A stretch of DNA of 64,000 nucleotides from Rikenellaceae bacterium (lineage in GTDB: Bacteria > Bacteroidota > Bacteroidia > Bacteroidales > Rikenellaceae): assembly GCA_015060105.1 (NCBI GenBank), contig SUZD01000002.1, positions 1 through 64,000 of the forward strand, written 5' to 3'. Below, in pieces: positions 52,113-60,341 of the stretch. The notes below the pieces were generated by a model, which saw only the letters and a program-made list of their open reading frames with translations, searched no databases and was not told the origin of the DNA. Both the position numbers and the translations under genes were made by a program. The first letter of the stretch is position 1, and each line of letters opens with the position of its first letter.

Positions 52113-52138
52113 TAGGGCGCAAGCGGAATTGCTCCCTA
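52113..52138 (-). terminator. Probable terminator of the minus-strand zinc-ribbon gene
   Basis: Minus strand TAGGGAGCAA-ttccgc-TTGCGCCCTA followed by TTTTTTT. Confidence 0.6.
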
Positions 52139-52201
52139 TCCATATCTATTTTGTTAGAGGTATTTATATACAAATTTACACTTAAAAATTTTGTTATCAA
52201 A

Positions 52202-52223
52202 GGGAGCAACCGAAATTGCTCCC
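52202..52223. repeat. Perfect 8-bp hairpin related to 52113-52138
   Basis: GGGAGCAA-ccgaaa-TTGCTCCC. Confidence 0.6.
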
Positions 52224-52313
52224 GAATCGTTACTATCTACCGTGTTTTCCTCCGAGAATTTCTGTAAGAAAAGCAAAGAAACATAGAATACTAAATAACA
52301 TACACTATATGAT

Positions 52314-52649
52314 TTAAGAATGTAAATATTTAAGACAACATCTAACTATAATTGCCAATACTTTCCAAGAAACGAAAGAAACAATAGTACAGATTAACGC
52401 AACTATGAATCCCCAAATGTCAAAATAATCCCAGTCGAAGCCTAAATATGGTCTATCACAATTGCGAATTGAAAATAGGATTGTACAAATTCCTCCTGCT
52501 ATGAGTATTAAATATGACAATACATTTATCGCAGACTCTACCCATTGGTGATTGTCAGCAAATTCGTTCGATTTGCACGAATCGCAGCAATAGTCGCTAT
52601 TTTGGTCAGATAAAACGCAACCACATTTCTTGCATAATTTTCCGCTCAT
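52314..52649 (-). CDS. Small zinc-ribbon membrane protein of unknown function
   Basis: CKKCGCVLSDQNSDYCCDSC plus two hydrophobic segments; 111 aa in an AT-rich island. Confidence 0.6.
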   Translation of the reverse strand: MSGKLCKKCGCVLSDQNSDYCCDSCKSNEFADNHQWVESAINVLSYLILIAGGICTILFSIRNCDRPYLGFDWDYFDIWGFIVALICTIVSFVSWKVLAIIVRCCLKYLHS

Positions 52650-52710
52650 AATACTTTGAATTTTAAGTTAAACAATAAGTGTCAAGCCGTAGATGGCAAC
52701 CGTTTAACTC

Positions 52711-52870
52711 AAAAAAGAGAAAGCGTGGGTCACGCTTATACCTTGAAGGGACGACCAAGTACCCATACACACATAAGCACAACTCACGCCATAGAGCGTG
52801 AGCATTTAGCGTGCCTATTGCTTGTGTGTAATAATTTGGTCGTTTTACAAGGTAAGCAATAGCCTAAATG
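52711..52870 (-). ncRNA. Candidate pseudoknotted structured RNA (sRNA or cis-regulatory leader) with intrinsic terminator
   Basis: Nested complementary arms 52854-52871/52802-52823 and 52823-52853/52739-52773, hairpin 52783-52802, terminal hairpin AAGCGTG-ACC-CACGCTT + TCTCTTTTTT (minus strand). Confidence 0.5.
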
Positions 52871-52874
52871 CCAT

Positions 52875-52909
52875 CAAACATATTGCGTATTCCGCAATAC
52901 ATCTACAAA
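52875..52909 (-). promoter_or_regulatory. Candidate promoter of the structured RNA with internal dyad
   Basis: Minus strand TTTG-N23-TATGTTTG (spacer 2-4 nt longer than ideal); dyad TATTGCG-N5-CGCAATA inside the spacer. Confidence 0.4.
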
Positions 52910-53008
52910 ATTCGTGATTATTTTTCAAATATCATAATTTTAGCTCCCTTTTTATTGATTTGGAGTTTTCAACATTTTGGAATATATTTGTGGAAAAGAA
53001 TTACACTT

Positions 53009-53398
53009 ATGAAAAAACTACTTATTGCCATTATGTTTGTGATGTCGGGACTTGTTGCCTCGGCGCAAACAACCAAATCGAGCGTTCGCATCATTAGCGA
53101 CCAATATCCGTTCCTGAACTCGACACACTCGCTATCTACAATCAAGCGTCTTTACAATATGTTCCCCGATTTTATGATTGAGAAAGGCAATCGCGCGTTC
53201 CAAATTATTTGGAGCGACTGGAAGACCGAGAACAACATCAACTACGGAGGTGCGACTTTGGTTTCGCATCGCGAAGGCGAATGGGATATTATGGACATCG
53301 AGTACAAAAAGATGGGCGTAAAACTGCAAGTCCGATTGGACGAGCGCGGTCGCCGCGATGTTGAAAAGATGTTCAACTACAAGAAACCCAAAGAGTGA
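53009..53398 (+). CDS. Secreted hypothetical protein
   Basis: Signal peptide MKKLLIAIMFVMSGLVASAQ; upstream TATATTTG promoter box. Confidence 0.6.
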   Translation: MKKLLIAIMFVMSGLVASAQTTKSSVRIISDQYPFLNSTHSLSTIKRLYNMFPDFMIEKGNRAFQIIWSDWKTENNINYGGATLVSHREGEWDIMDIEYKKMGVKLQVRLDERGRRDVEKMFNYKKPKE

Positions 53399-53420
53399 TA
53401 AATTAACACCCTTAGAAATA

Positions 53421-53448
53421 AAAACCTCGGTCCTTGGGCCGAGGTTTT
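53421..53448. terminator. Convergent terminator
   Basis: AAAACCTCGG-tccttggg-CCGAGGTTTT. Confidence 0.85.
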
Positions 53449-53455
53449 GCATTTA

Positions 53456-54091
53456 TTAACAGTTGTTCAAGTTGTCAAAAAGTGTGTTGAAATGCTCACG
53501 CAAGAGAGTTTCGTTGTCAATAACGCCGCGCAGTTGTTCCAACCGCTCGGCATTATCGGATTGGGGTATCCAACAACGCAAATACCCTCCCCTACCATAC
53601 TTTTCAACAAGGTGTTGGCGAAATCGCTCGTAGTGCTCCTCGCGCGACATCTCGGGATAGTGTTTCAGCCCGTATTGCACTGTACGACGCATACATACCT
53701 CCGGGAATATTTGTCGGTCGGCTTCGGCAACCAAACGTCCATAAATGGTGCGTGGCTCGTGTTTGTTTGACGCACGATGGTCCTCGGCAGCGTCGGCAAT
53801 AATATCAATCTGTGCGGGTGTAAAATAGGTGTTAATAAACTCGTCTGCGCGAATTATGCGTGCCGAATGTATGTGATGTTCCTCGCGCCCAAAGGCAAGT
53901 CCCGTATCGTGAAAAGCCGCAGCCGCATACAACATATCAACACTCACATCGTAATACGCTGCAAGTCGCAAAGCCTCGTTAATAACCCACTCTACATGGT
54001 CGCGCCGATGGGCTGCGTCAAAATTGTCATATTGAGGCAGAATAGTGCTCTCAATATACTCTCGCAATATGCGTGACGGTTGTTGTTTCAT
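53456..54091 (-). CDS. HD-domain phosphohydrolase
   Basis: HRRDHVEWVINEALRLA, AAAFHDTGL, AAEDHRA, VAEADRQ. Confidence 0.85.
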   Translation of the reverse strand: MKQQPSRILREYIESTILPQYDNFDAAHRRDHVEWVINEALRLAAYYDVSVDMLYAAAAFHDTGLAFGREEHHIHSARIIRADEFINTYFTPAQIDIIADAAEDHRASNKHEPRTIYGRLVAEADRQIFPEVCMRRTVQYGLKHYPEMSREEHYERFRQHLVEKYGRGGYLRCWIPQSDNAERLEQLRGVIDNETLLREHFNTLFDNLNNC

Positions 54092-54174
54092 ATAACAAAT
54101 ATATGAAAAAAAGAGAGAATAAGATGTTTTTCGTGGTTTTTGGGTATCTTTGTTGCTCCAATTTACTTTTAACT

Positions 54175-55014
54175 ATGAGAAAACACCTATATATATTATG
54201 TCTGACGGCCTTGTTGGTTGGTTGTTCACAACCGCAGAAAACAGCCACTAACACTATGGTTGTCAGCATAATGCCACTAAAATACATTGTTGAAAACATT
54301 GTTGGCGATGATTTCAACATAGATGTCGTTGTTCCCGCAGGAGCAAGTCCCGAAACCTATGAGCCCACGCCCGCCCAAATGGAGCGCATCGAGAATGCCG
54401 ATATGATTTTTGCAGTTGGTTTGATGGGCTTTGAGCAGGCTACCATTGAGCGAATGACACAAAGTGCCCGCAATCGTTATATTGCGCTATCCGACGGCAT
54501 CGAGTTGCACGGCGAGCACGCACATCACGGTTGTCTCGAAGGCGCAAATCCTCACTTGTGGACATCGCCCCAAGAGTTGAAATTGATGAGCGATAACGCC
54601 TATCGCGCTATTGCTGCGGCATATCCCGACTCGACAAAGTACGCGCATTCATACGAAATGTTATGCGCCCGATTGGACTCGTTGGAGCGCGAGGTTGCTG
54701 TACGTTGCGAGGCTCTCCCCTCTCGTAGTTTTGTGATATACCACTCGACTTTTCACTACCTTGCCGAGCATTATAACCTAAATGAGATTGCCATTGAGCA
54801 CGACGGCAAAGAGCCTTCTGCCAAACATATTCGCGAGGTCATCGACAAGGCTCGCACCGAGAACGCAACAAAGGTATTTTACCAAAAGGAGTTTCCGCAA
54901 AGCGTAGTTCAGACTATTGCAACAGAACTAAACAGCCAACCCATCGAGGTTGATATTCTCGAAGCAGATGTGCCCCGTATGATTCTCGAATTTATCGATA
55001 AACTTGCCGAATAA
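54175..55014 (+). CDS. Zn/Mn ABC transporter substrate-binding lipoprotein (ZnuA-like)
   Basis: Lipobox LLVGCSQ; VVSIMPLKYIVENIVGDDFNIDVVVPAGASPETYEPTPAQ; NPHLWTSP. Confidence 0.92.
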   Translation: MRKHLYILCLTALLVGCSQPQKTATNTMVVSIMPLKYIVENIVGDDFNIDVVVPAGASPETYEPTPAQMERIENADMIFAVGLMGFEQATIERMTQSARNRYIALSDGIELHGEHAHHGCLEGANPHLWTSPQELKLMSDNAYRAIAAAYPDSTKYAHSYEMLCARLDSLEREVAVRCEALPSRSFVIYHSTFHYLAEHYNLNEIAIEHDGKEPSAKHIREVIDKARTENATKVFYQKEFPQSVVQTIATELNSQPIEVDILEADVPRMILEFIDKLAE

Positions 55015-55015
55015 A

Positions 55016-55771
55016 ATGAAACTTATAGAGTTAAATAATGTTTCGGTGGCCTATGACACCACTACCGTCCTCGAACACGTAAATTTAAGCGTGAACGAAG
55101 GCGATTTTATCGGTATCATCGGGCCAAACGGTGGTGGCAAGACAACCCTTGTCAAGTCGATGCTTGGACAAGTAAATTACAGCGGCACAATCACTTATGC
55201 CGACACAATAAAGACCACAAGCGGTTTGGCTATCGGATATCTTCCGCAGCAAAACCTGTTTGACCGCAGCTTTCCTATATCAATGCGCGAGGTTGTATTG
55301 TCGGGTTTGCAGTCCCAAAAACGCTGGGGCATTGGTTATACCAAAGAGGACAAGGCTCGCGTAGAGCAAACGCTCGAACTTATGGGAATACTCCCACTTG
55401 CCGACAAAGCTATTGGCGAAATATCGGGAGGACAAATGCAGCGAGCGTTGCTATGTCGAGCCATTATCTCGGAGCCCAAAGTGCTGATACTTGATGAGCC
55501 GACAACCTATGTTGATAATCGTTTCGAGGGCGAATTATATGAATTGCTGGATAAATTGAGCGAGCGTATGGCTATTGTTGTTGTGTCGCACGACATTGGC
55601 ACCATTACATCGAAAGTTCGCAGCATTGTGTGTGTCAATCGCACCGTACATCGCCACGACTCGAACATTATAACCCCCGAACAACTTGCCAATTACAACT
55701 GCCCTATCCAAATCATATCACACGGCAACATACCGCATACGGTGCTCGAACATCACAATCATACACATTAA
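55016..55771 (+). CDS. Metal ABC transporter ATP-binding protein (ZnuC-like)
   Basis: GPNGGGKTTLVKSMLG, ISGGQMQRALLCRAII, LILDEPT, FDRSFPISMREVVLSG. Confidence 0.92.
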   Translation: MKLIELNNVSVAYDTTTVLEHVNLSVNEGDFIGIIGPNGGGKTTLVKSMLGQVNYSGTITYADTIKTTSGLAIGYLPQQNLFDRSFPISMREVVLSGLQSQKRWGIGYTKEDKARVEQTLELMGILPLADKAIGEISGGQMQRALLCRAIISEPKVLILDEPTTYVDNRFEGELYELLDKLSERMAIVVVSHDIGTITSKVRSIVCVNRTVHRHDSNIITPEQLANYNCPIQIISHGNIPHTVLEHHNHTH

Positions 55772-55807
55772 AAAATGGCGTGCCCCGCATGAGGACACGC
55801 CATTTTT
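55770..55807. terminator. Intrinsic terminator ending the metal ABC operon
   Basis: AAAAAATGGCGTG...CACGCCATTTTT. Confidence 0.85.
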
Positions 55808-55825
55808 GTCAGAAGTTGCAACACC

Positions 55826-56467
55826 TTACTTTTTCAACAAGTCCGATATTTGTGTACGGACTGTTTTCTCGTACTCGGGCATAGGGATATCCTTGCCTGC
55901 CTCTTTTAGGCGCAACATCCAAGCGATGTTACGAGCAAGGTGGCGCATTGTTTGCAAGCCTTCGGCATCACAAATTGCATCGCCAACCGCGCGACCGTGC
56001 ACAGAGTTCCAATAACTCGAACCCGCCACCATCATTTGCGAGATTTGCAGATAATAGTTCAAGCCGGCAAAGGTCGAACTTGCACCTCCACGACGAGCAG
56101 CAACCACCACGGCACCAACTTTATTCTTAAAGGCATTACCGGTCATCGAAGCGGTATAAAACGCTCGGTCAAGGAAACACTTCATTGTTCCTGCGATACC
56201 TGCATAATAGACAGGCGAGCCGAGGATAATCGCATCGGCCTCGGCCATCTTGGGCAGCACCTCATTGACGCAGTCATCAACACCACAGGTCAAATCACGA
56301 CGCTTGGCACAAATGCCGCAAGACATACAGCCGTGAATAGCCTTATGACCTATCTGTATAATCTCCATCTCGATATCGAATTGTGCAAGTTCATCGGCGA
56401 TTGCAGCCAAAGCCAATGCTGTATTGCCGTCCTTGCGGGGACTTCCGTTGATTGCTACTACTTTCAT
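55826..56467 (-). CDS. Flavodoxin-family/NADPH-dependent FMN reductase
   Basis: VVAINGSPRKDGNTALAL; CGICAKRRDLTCGVDDC; LGSPVYYAGIAGTMKCFLDR. Confidence 0.9.
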   Translation of the reverse strand: MKVVAINGSPRKDGNTALALAAIADELAQFDIEMEIIQIGHKAIHGCMSCGICAKRRDLTCGVDDCVNEVLPKMAEADAIILGSPVYYAGIAGTMKCFLDRAFYTASMTGNAFKNKVGAVVVAARRGGASSTFAGLNYYLQISQMMVAGSSYWNSVHGRAVGDAICDAEGLQTMRHLARNIAWMLRLKEAGKDIPMPEYEKTVRTQISDLLKK

Positions 56468-56494
56468 TGTCTGTTTATTTTATTTCGTTTCTAA

Positions 56495-57517
56495 TTAAAT
56501 CTCGTGAGAGAGCGATGCGGGCACACACTCCGAACTATCAAACGCGCCAAAAACCTCGCCCACTTGATCCAGTGTTTCGAGTATTGTCGGAATATCGGTT
56601 TCGGTTACAAGTCGCATACGATAAGGTTTGAAATCGGGCAAACCTTTGAAATAGTTGGTCAAGTGACGACGCATCTCAAAAACGCCAACCTTTTCGCCCT
56701 TGATTTCCACCGATTTCAAGAGGTGTTTTTTGGCTATCTCGACCCGCTCCAAAACCGTTGGCTGGGGCAATATCTCACCTGTCTGCAAATAGTGACGCAC
56801 CTCGCGGAAAATCCAAGGGCGACCATAAGTTGCACGACCAATCATCACGCCATCGACACCATAACGGTCAAAAGCCTCCTTAGCCTTCTGGGCAGAGTCT
56901 ATATCACCATTACCAATAATCGGGATTGTAATACGCGGATCGTTCTTGATTTTACCGATGAGAGTCCAATCAGCCTCACCTTTATACATTTGTGCACGAG
57001 TGCGTCCATGAATCGTTAGTGCTTTAATACCAACATCTTGAAGGCGCAGCGCAATATCTTCAATATTCTTATGTTCATCGTCCCAACCCAGACGGGTCTT
57101 AACCGTTACGGGCAACTTCACGGCCTCTACAATACGTCGCGTCATCTCGACCATCAAAGGCACATCACGCATCATTCCGCTACCCGCTCCACGCGATGCT
57201 ATTTTCTTGACAGGGCAGCCAAAATTGATGTCGATAACCTCGGGATTTGCGGCTTCGGCTCGTATGGCAGCCTCGACCATTGGCTCGATAAGGTGGCCAT
57301 AAATCTGAATACCTACGGGTCGCTCGGCATCATCAATATTGAGTTTTGCCAACGATTTGGCGGCATCACGAATCAGTCCGTCGCTCGAAATGAACTCGGT
57401 ATATACCATATCGGCGCCAAACTCCTTGCACATATGTCGGAACGACGGGTCGGTGACGTCCTCCATGGGAGCAAGAAACAGAGGCTGCGAGCCCAAATCC
57501 AAATCGGCAATCTTCAT
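56495..57517 (-). CDS. dusB: tRNA-dihydrouridine synthase
   Basis: FLAPMEDVTDPSFRHMCKEFGAD, DINFGCPVKKIASRGAGSGMM. Confidence 0.93.
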   Translation of the reverse strand: MKIADLDLGSQPLFLAPMEDVTDPSFRHMCKEFGADMVYTEFISSDGLIRDAAKSLAKLNIDDAERPVGIQIYGHLIEPMVEAAIRAEAANPEVIDINFGCPVKKIASRGAGSGMMRDVPLMVEMTRRIVEAVKLPVTVKTRLGWDDEHKNIEDIALRLQDVGIKALTIHGRTRAQMYKGEADWTLIGKIKNDPRITIPIIGNGDIDSAQKAKEAFDRYGVDGVMIGRATYGRPWIFREVRHYLQTGEILPQPTVLERVEIAKKHLLKSVEIKGEKVGVFEMRRHLTNYFKGLPDFKPYRMRLVTETDIPTILETLDQVGEVFGAFDSSECVPASLSHEI

Positions 57518-57640
57518 ACGCTTGTGTGAATTATTTGGGCAAATATACGGAAAAGTCCGTAAGTTGCCATAATCTCCTTTGCTAAAAAAATACGTTTTGG
57601 CAGTAATTTGCGAATTATGAGAGTTGGATTGTTAATATCT

Positions 57641-57661
57641 TACGAAAAATTCGTACCTTTG
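57641..57661 (+). promoter_or_regulatory. argS promoter box overlapped by a perfect dyad
   Basis: TACGAA-aaa-TTCGTA (57641-57655) overlapping TACCTTTG (57654-57661). Confidence 0.5.
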
Positions 57662-57700
57662 TCGATTGAGAATAAAAGTAGAAAATAAAATATACCAGCA

Positions 57701-59479
57701 ATGAATATCGAAAAAATCATTCAACAAGCCGCATCTGACGCTATCACAAAACTCTATGGCGAGGTAGCTCCTGCTCTTGTACAAATTCAAAAAACACGCA
57801 AAGAGTTTTCGGGCGACTACACTCTTGTAGTATTTCCTTTGCTGAAAACCAGCCGCAAGGCTCCCGAGGCTACTGCCGTCGAGATTGGCGAACAGATTAA
57901 AGCTGATTGCCCATTGGTTGCAGGTTACAATGTAATCAAAGGTTTTCTTAATATCGAGCTTAACGCCTCTTTCTGGGCAGAGCAGTTTGAGGAGATTCGC
58001 TCGACCGAGGAGTTTGGCAAAGCAGCATCGACCGGCAAAACCGTGATGATTGAGTATTCATCGCCCAACACCAATAAACCCCTCCACTTGGGACATATTC
58101 GTAATAACCTACTCGGCTATTCGGTGTCGCAAATCCTCAAAGAGGCCGGTCACAACGTAATCAAAGTGAACCTTGTGAACGACCGAGGTATTCACATCTG
58201 CAAGAGCATGATTGCTTGGTTGCAATATGGCGAAGGCGAAACACCCGAAACAAGTGGTATGAAAGGTGACCACTTGGTTGGTAAATACTATGTTGAGTTC
58301 GACAAGCACTACAAAGCACAAATCAAAGAGTTGATGGCCGAGGGTGTTAGCGAGGACGACGCCAAGAAACAGGCTCCTATTATGAAGGGTGCACAAGAGA
58401 TGTTGCGTAAATGGGAGGCCAAAGACCCCGAAACCATCGCTCTGTGGGAGAAGATGAATGGCTGGGTTTACGAAGGCTTCGATGTTACCTACAAAGCTTT
58501 GGGCGTCGATTTCGATAAGGTATATTACGAGTCGCAAACCTACCTTTTGGGTAAAAGTATAGTTGATGAGGGCTTGGCAAAAGGCGTATTCTTCCGCAAA
58601 GAGGATAATTCGGTATGGATTGACCTCACTGCCGACGGCCTTGACCAAAAACTCTTGTTGCGCGGAGATGGCACCTCGGTCTATATGACACAAGATTTGG
58701 GTACCGCTTTCCGTCGCTGGGAGGACAACAAACTCGACGAGATGATTTATGTTGTCGGCAACGAGCAAAACTATCACTTCGAGGTGTTGAAACTTGTGTT
58801 GAAAAAACTCGGATACGATTGGAGCGACAACATCTACCACCTTTCGTATGGTATGGTTGAGCTTCCAGAAGGTAAGATGAAATCACGCGAAGGCACTGTT
58901 GTCGATGCCGACGATTTGGTAGCCGAAATGATTGGTACTGCACGAGAAATGTCGGCAGAGCTCGGTAAACTCGATGGCCTTGATATTGAGGAACAAAACA
59001 AGATTACCGCAATGATTGGTTTAGGTGCTCTCAAATACTTTATCCTCAAAGTTGATCCTCGCAAAACGATGCTTTTCGACCCCAAAGAGTCTATCGATTT
59101 CAATGGAAACACAGGCCCCTTCATTCAATACACTCACGCCCGTATCAAATCTGTTTTGCGTAAAGCAGCCGAGGCCGGCATCGACTACTCGGCAAAGAGC
59201 GAAATAGAATTGTTGGCAGAGGAGGTTGAGTTGATTAAGACCCTGACCGAATACCCCGCAGTAGTATTGTCGGCAGCCCAAAACTTTGCGCCTTCAATTA
59301 TCGGTGCTTATGTTTATGAGCTATGTAAAAGTTTCAATAGTTACTATCATGACCATTCTATTTTGCGCGAGGAGAACGAGGCTGTTCGCAACTTCCGTCT
59401 GCAACTCGTTGAGCAAGTTGCAAAAATCGTTTCGCGCGGCATGAATTTGTTGGGCATTTCGGTTCCCGAAAGAATGTAA
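57701..59479 (+). CDS. argS: Arginyl-tRNA synthetase
   Basis: EYSSPNTNKPLHLGHIRNNLLG (HIGH), KMKSREGTVVDADDL. Confidence 0.96.
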   Translation: MNIEKIIQQAASDAITKLYGEVAPALVQIQKTRKEFSGDYTLVVFPLLKTSRKAPEATAVEIGEQIKADCPLVAGYNVIKGFLNIELNASFWAEQFEEIRSTEEFGKAASTGKTVMIEYSSPNTNKPLHLGHIRNNLLGYSVSQILKEAGHNVIKVNLVNDRGIHICKSMIAWLQYGEGETPETSGMKGDHLVGKYYVEFDKHYKAQIKELMAEGVSEDDAKKQAPIMKGAQEMLRKWEAKDPETIALWEKMNGWVYEGFDVTYKALGVDFDKVYYESQTYLLGKSIVDEGLAKGVFFRKEDNSVWIDLTADGLDQKLLLRGDGTSVYMTQDLGTAFRRWEDNKLDEMIYVVGNEQNYHFEVLKLVLKKLGYDWSDNIYHLSYGMVELPEGKMKSREGTVVDADDLVAEMIGTAREMSAELGKLDGLDIEEQNKITAMIGLGALKYFILKVDPRKTMLFDPKESIDFNGNTGPFIQYTHARIKSVLRKAAEAGIDYSAKSEIELLAEEVELIKTLTEYPAVVLSAAQNFAPSIIGAYVYELCKSFNSYYHDHSILREENEAVRNFRLQLVEQVAKIVSRGMNLLGISVPERM

Positions 59480-59496
59480 TAGCAACATCATATCAA

Positions 59497-59529
59497 CCTA
59501 AAAGCCTCCCCGACGGGAGGCTTTTTAGG
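59497..59529 (+). terminator. Terminator of argS
   Basis: AAAGCCTCCC-cgac-GGGAGGCTTTTTAGG. Confidence 0.88.
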
Positions 59530-59586
59530 TATTTATACCTATAATAATTAAGTATATAACCACCTCGCTCAGAATACGAAAAGCCC

Positions 59587-59594
59587 TATCTTTG
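59587..59594 (+). promoter_or_regulatory. -7 element (TATCTTTG) upstream of the Hdr-like cluster
   Basis: TAnnTTTG match; -33 element not obvious. Confidence 0.45.
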
Positions 59595-59635
59595 CAAAGT
59601 AAAATGCCTATTAGGGCTTATATTTATAGAGAAAG

Positions 59636-60328
59636 ATGGGGAAATATTACGATATTTTAGCACAAGACGTTCGACTTCGCGAAGGGTTGAAGGCGTGTAT
59701 GAACTGCGGCATTTGTACGGGAGTGTGTCCCGCAGCCGAGTTCTACAACTACGACCCTCGCCAAATCATAGTTACAGTCCAATCCCGAGATGACGAAGCA
59801 ATCGAGGCGCTGCTCAAAAGCAACACTATTTGGTATTGCGGCGAATGTATGTCATGCCGACCAAGATGTCCGCGTGGCAACACTCCCGGCTATGTAATTC
59901 AGGCACTACGCACACTCTCGCAACGCCTCGGTTTCTTTGTAGAATCGGAGAAAGGACGTCAGCAGTTGGCCATCAAACGCACCATAGGCCAACATATTCT
60001 CGACAAAGGATATTGTATCAGTCCCAAACTGATAAACCCCCAACTACACCCCGAGCAAGGCCCCGTATGGCAATGGATATACGACAACGACGTCGACATA
60101 TTCGGTCGTTTTACGCCCAATTACGGAACCGAAGGAGCAGGCCCTGTTCGAGAGATTGACCCCGAAACGCTCGGCGAAATCCGTCGCATATTCGAGGTCA
60201 CAGGCGGTATGGATATGTATAACACTATCGAGGAGCACTCTCGTCGTAAAGCTCGCGAGATGGGCTTTGATGACGCCGACGACGAGTACTTCATGGAGGT
60301 TTACCGCTACAATTCCAACAACCACTAA
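59636..60328 (+). CDS. HdrC-like 4Fe-4S dicluster protein
   Basis: CMNCGICTGVCPAAE and CGECMSCRPRCPRG. Confidence 0.9.
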   Translation: MGKYYDILAQDVRLREGLKACMNCGICTGVCPAAEFYNYDPRQIIVTVQSRDDEAIEALLKSNTIWYCGECMSCRPRCPRGNTPGYVIQALRTLSQRLGFFVESEKGRQQLAIKRTIGQHILDKGYCISPKLINPQLHPEQGPVWQWIYDNDVDIFGRFTPNYGTEGAGPVREIDPETLGEIRRIFEVTGGMDMYNTIEEHSRRKAREMGFDDADDEYFMEVYRYNSNNH

Positions 60329-60341
60329 TTCAGCAATCACT

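Noticed and set aside
52656-52862. 68-aa plus-strand ORF in the AT-rich island
   Set aside because: Overlaps the nested inverted repeats; the palindromic structure and minus-strand U-tract explain the sequence better than coding.
52721-52871. Transposon end or retron msr/msd as explanation for the nested repeats
   Set aside because: No transposase or reverse transcriptase nearby and no clear target-site duplication; a MITE origin cannot be fully excluded without a genome search.
58109-58840. 243-aa minus-strand ORF
   Set aside because: Antisense to argS catalytic core.
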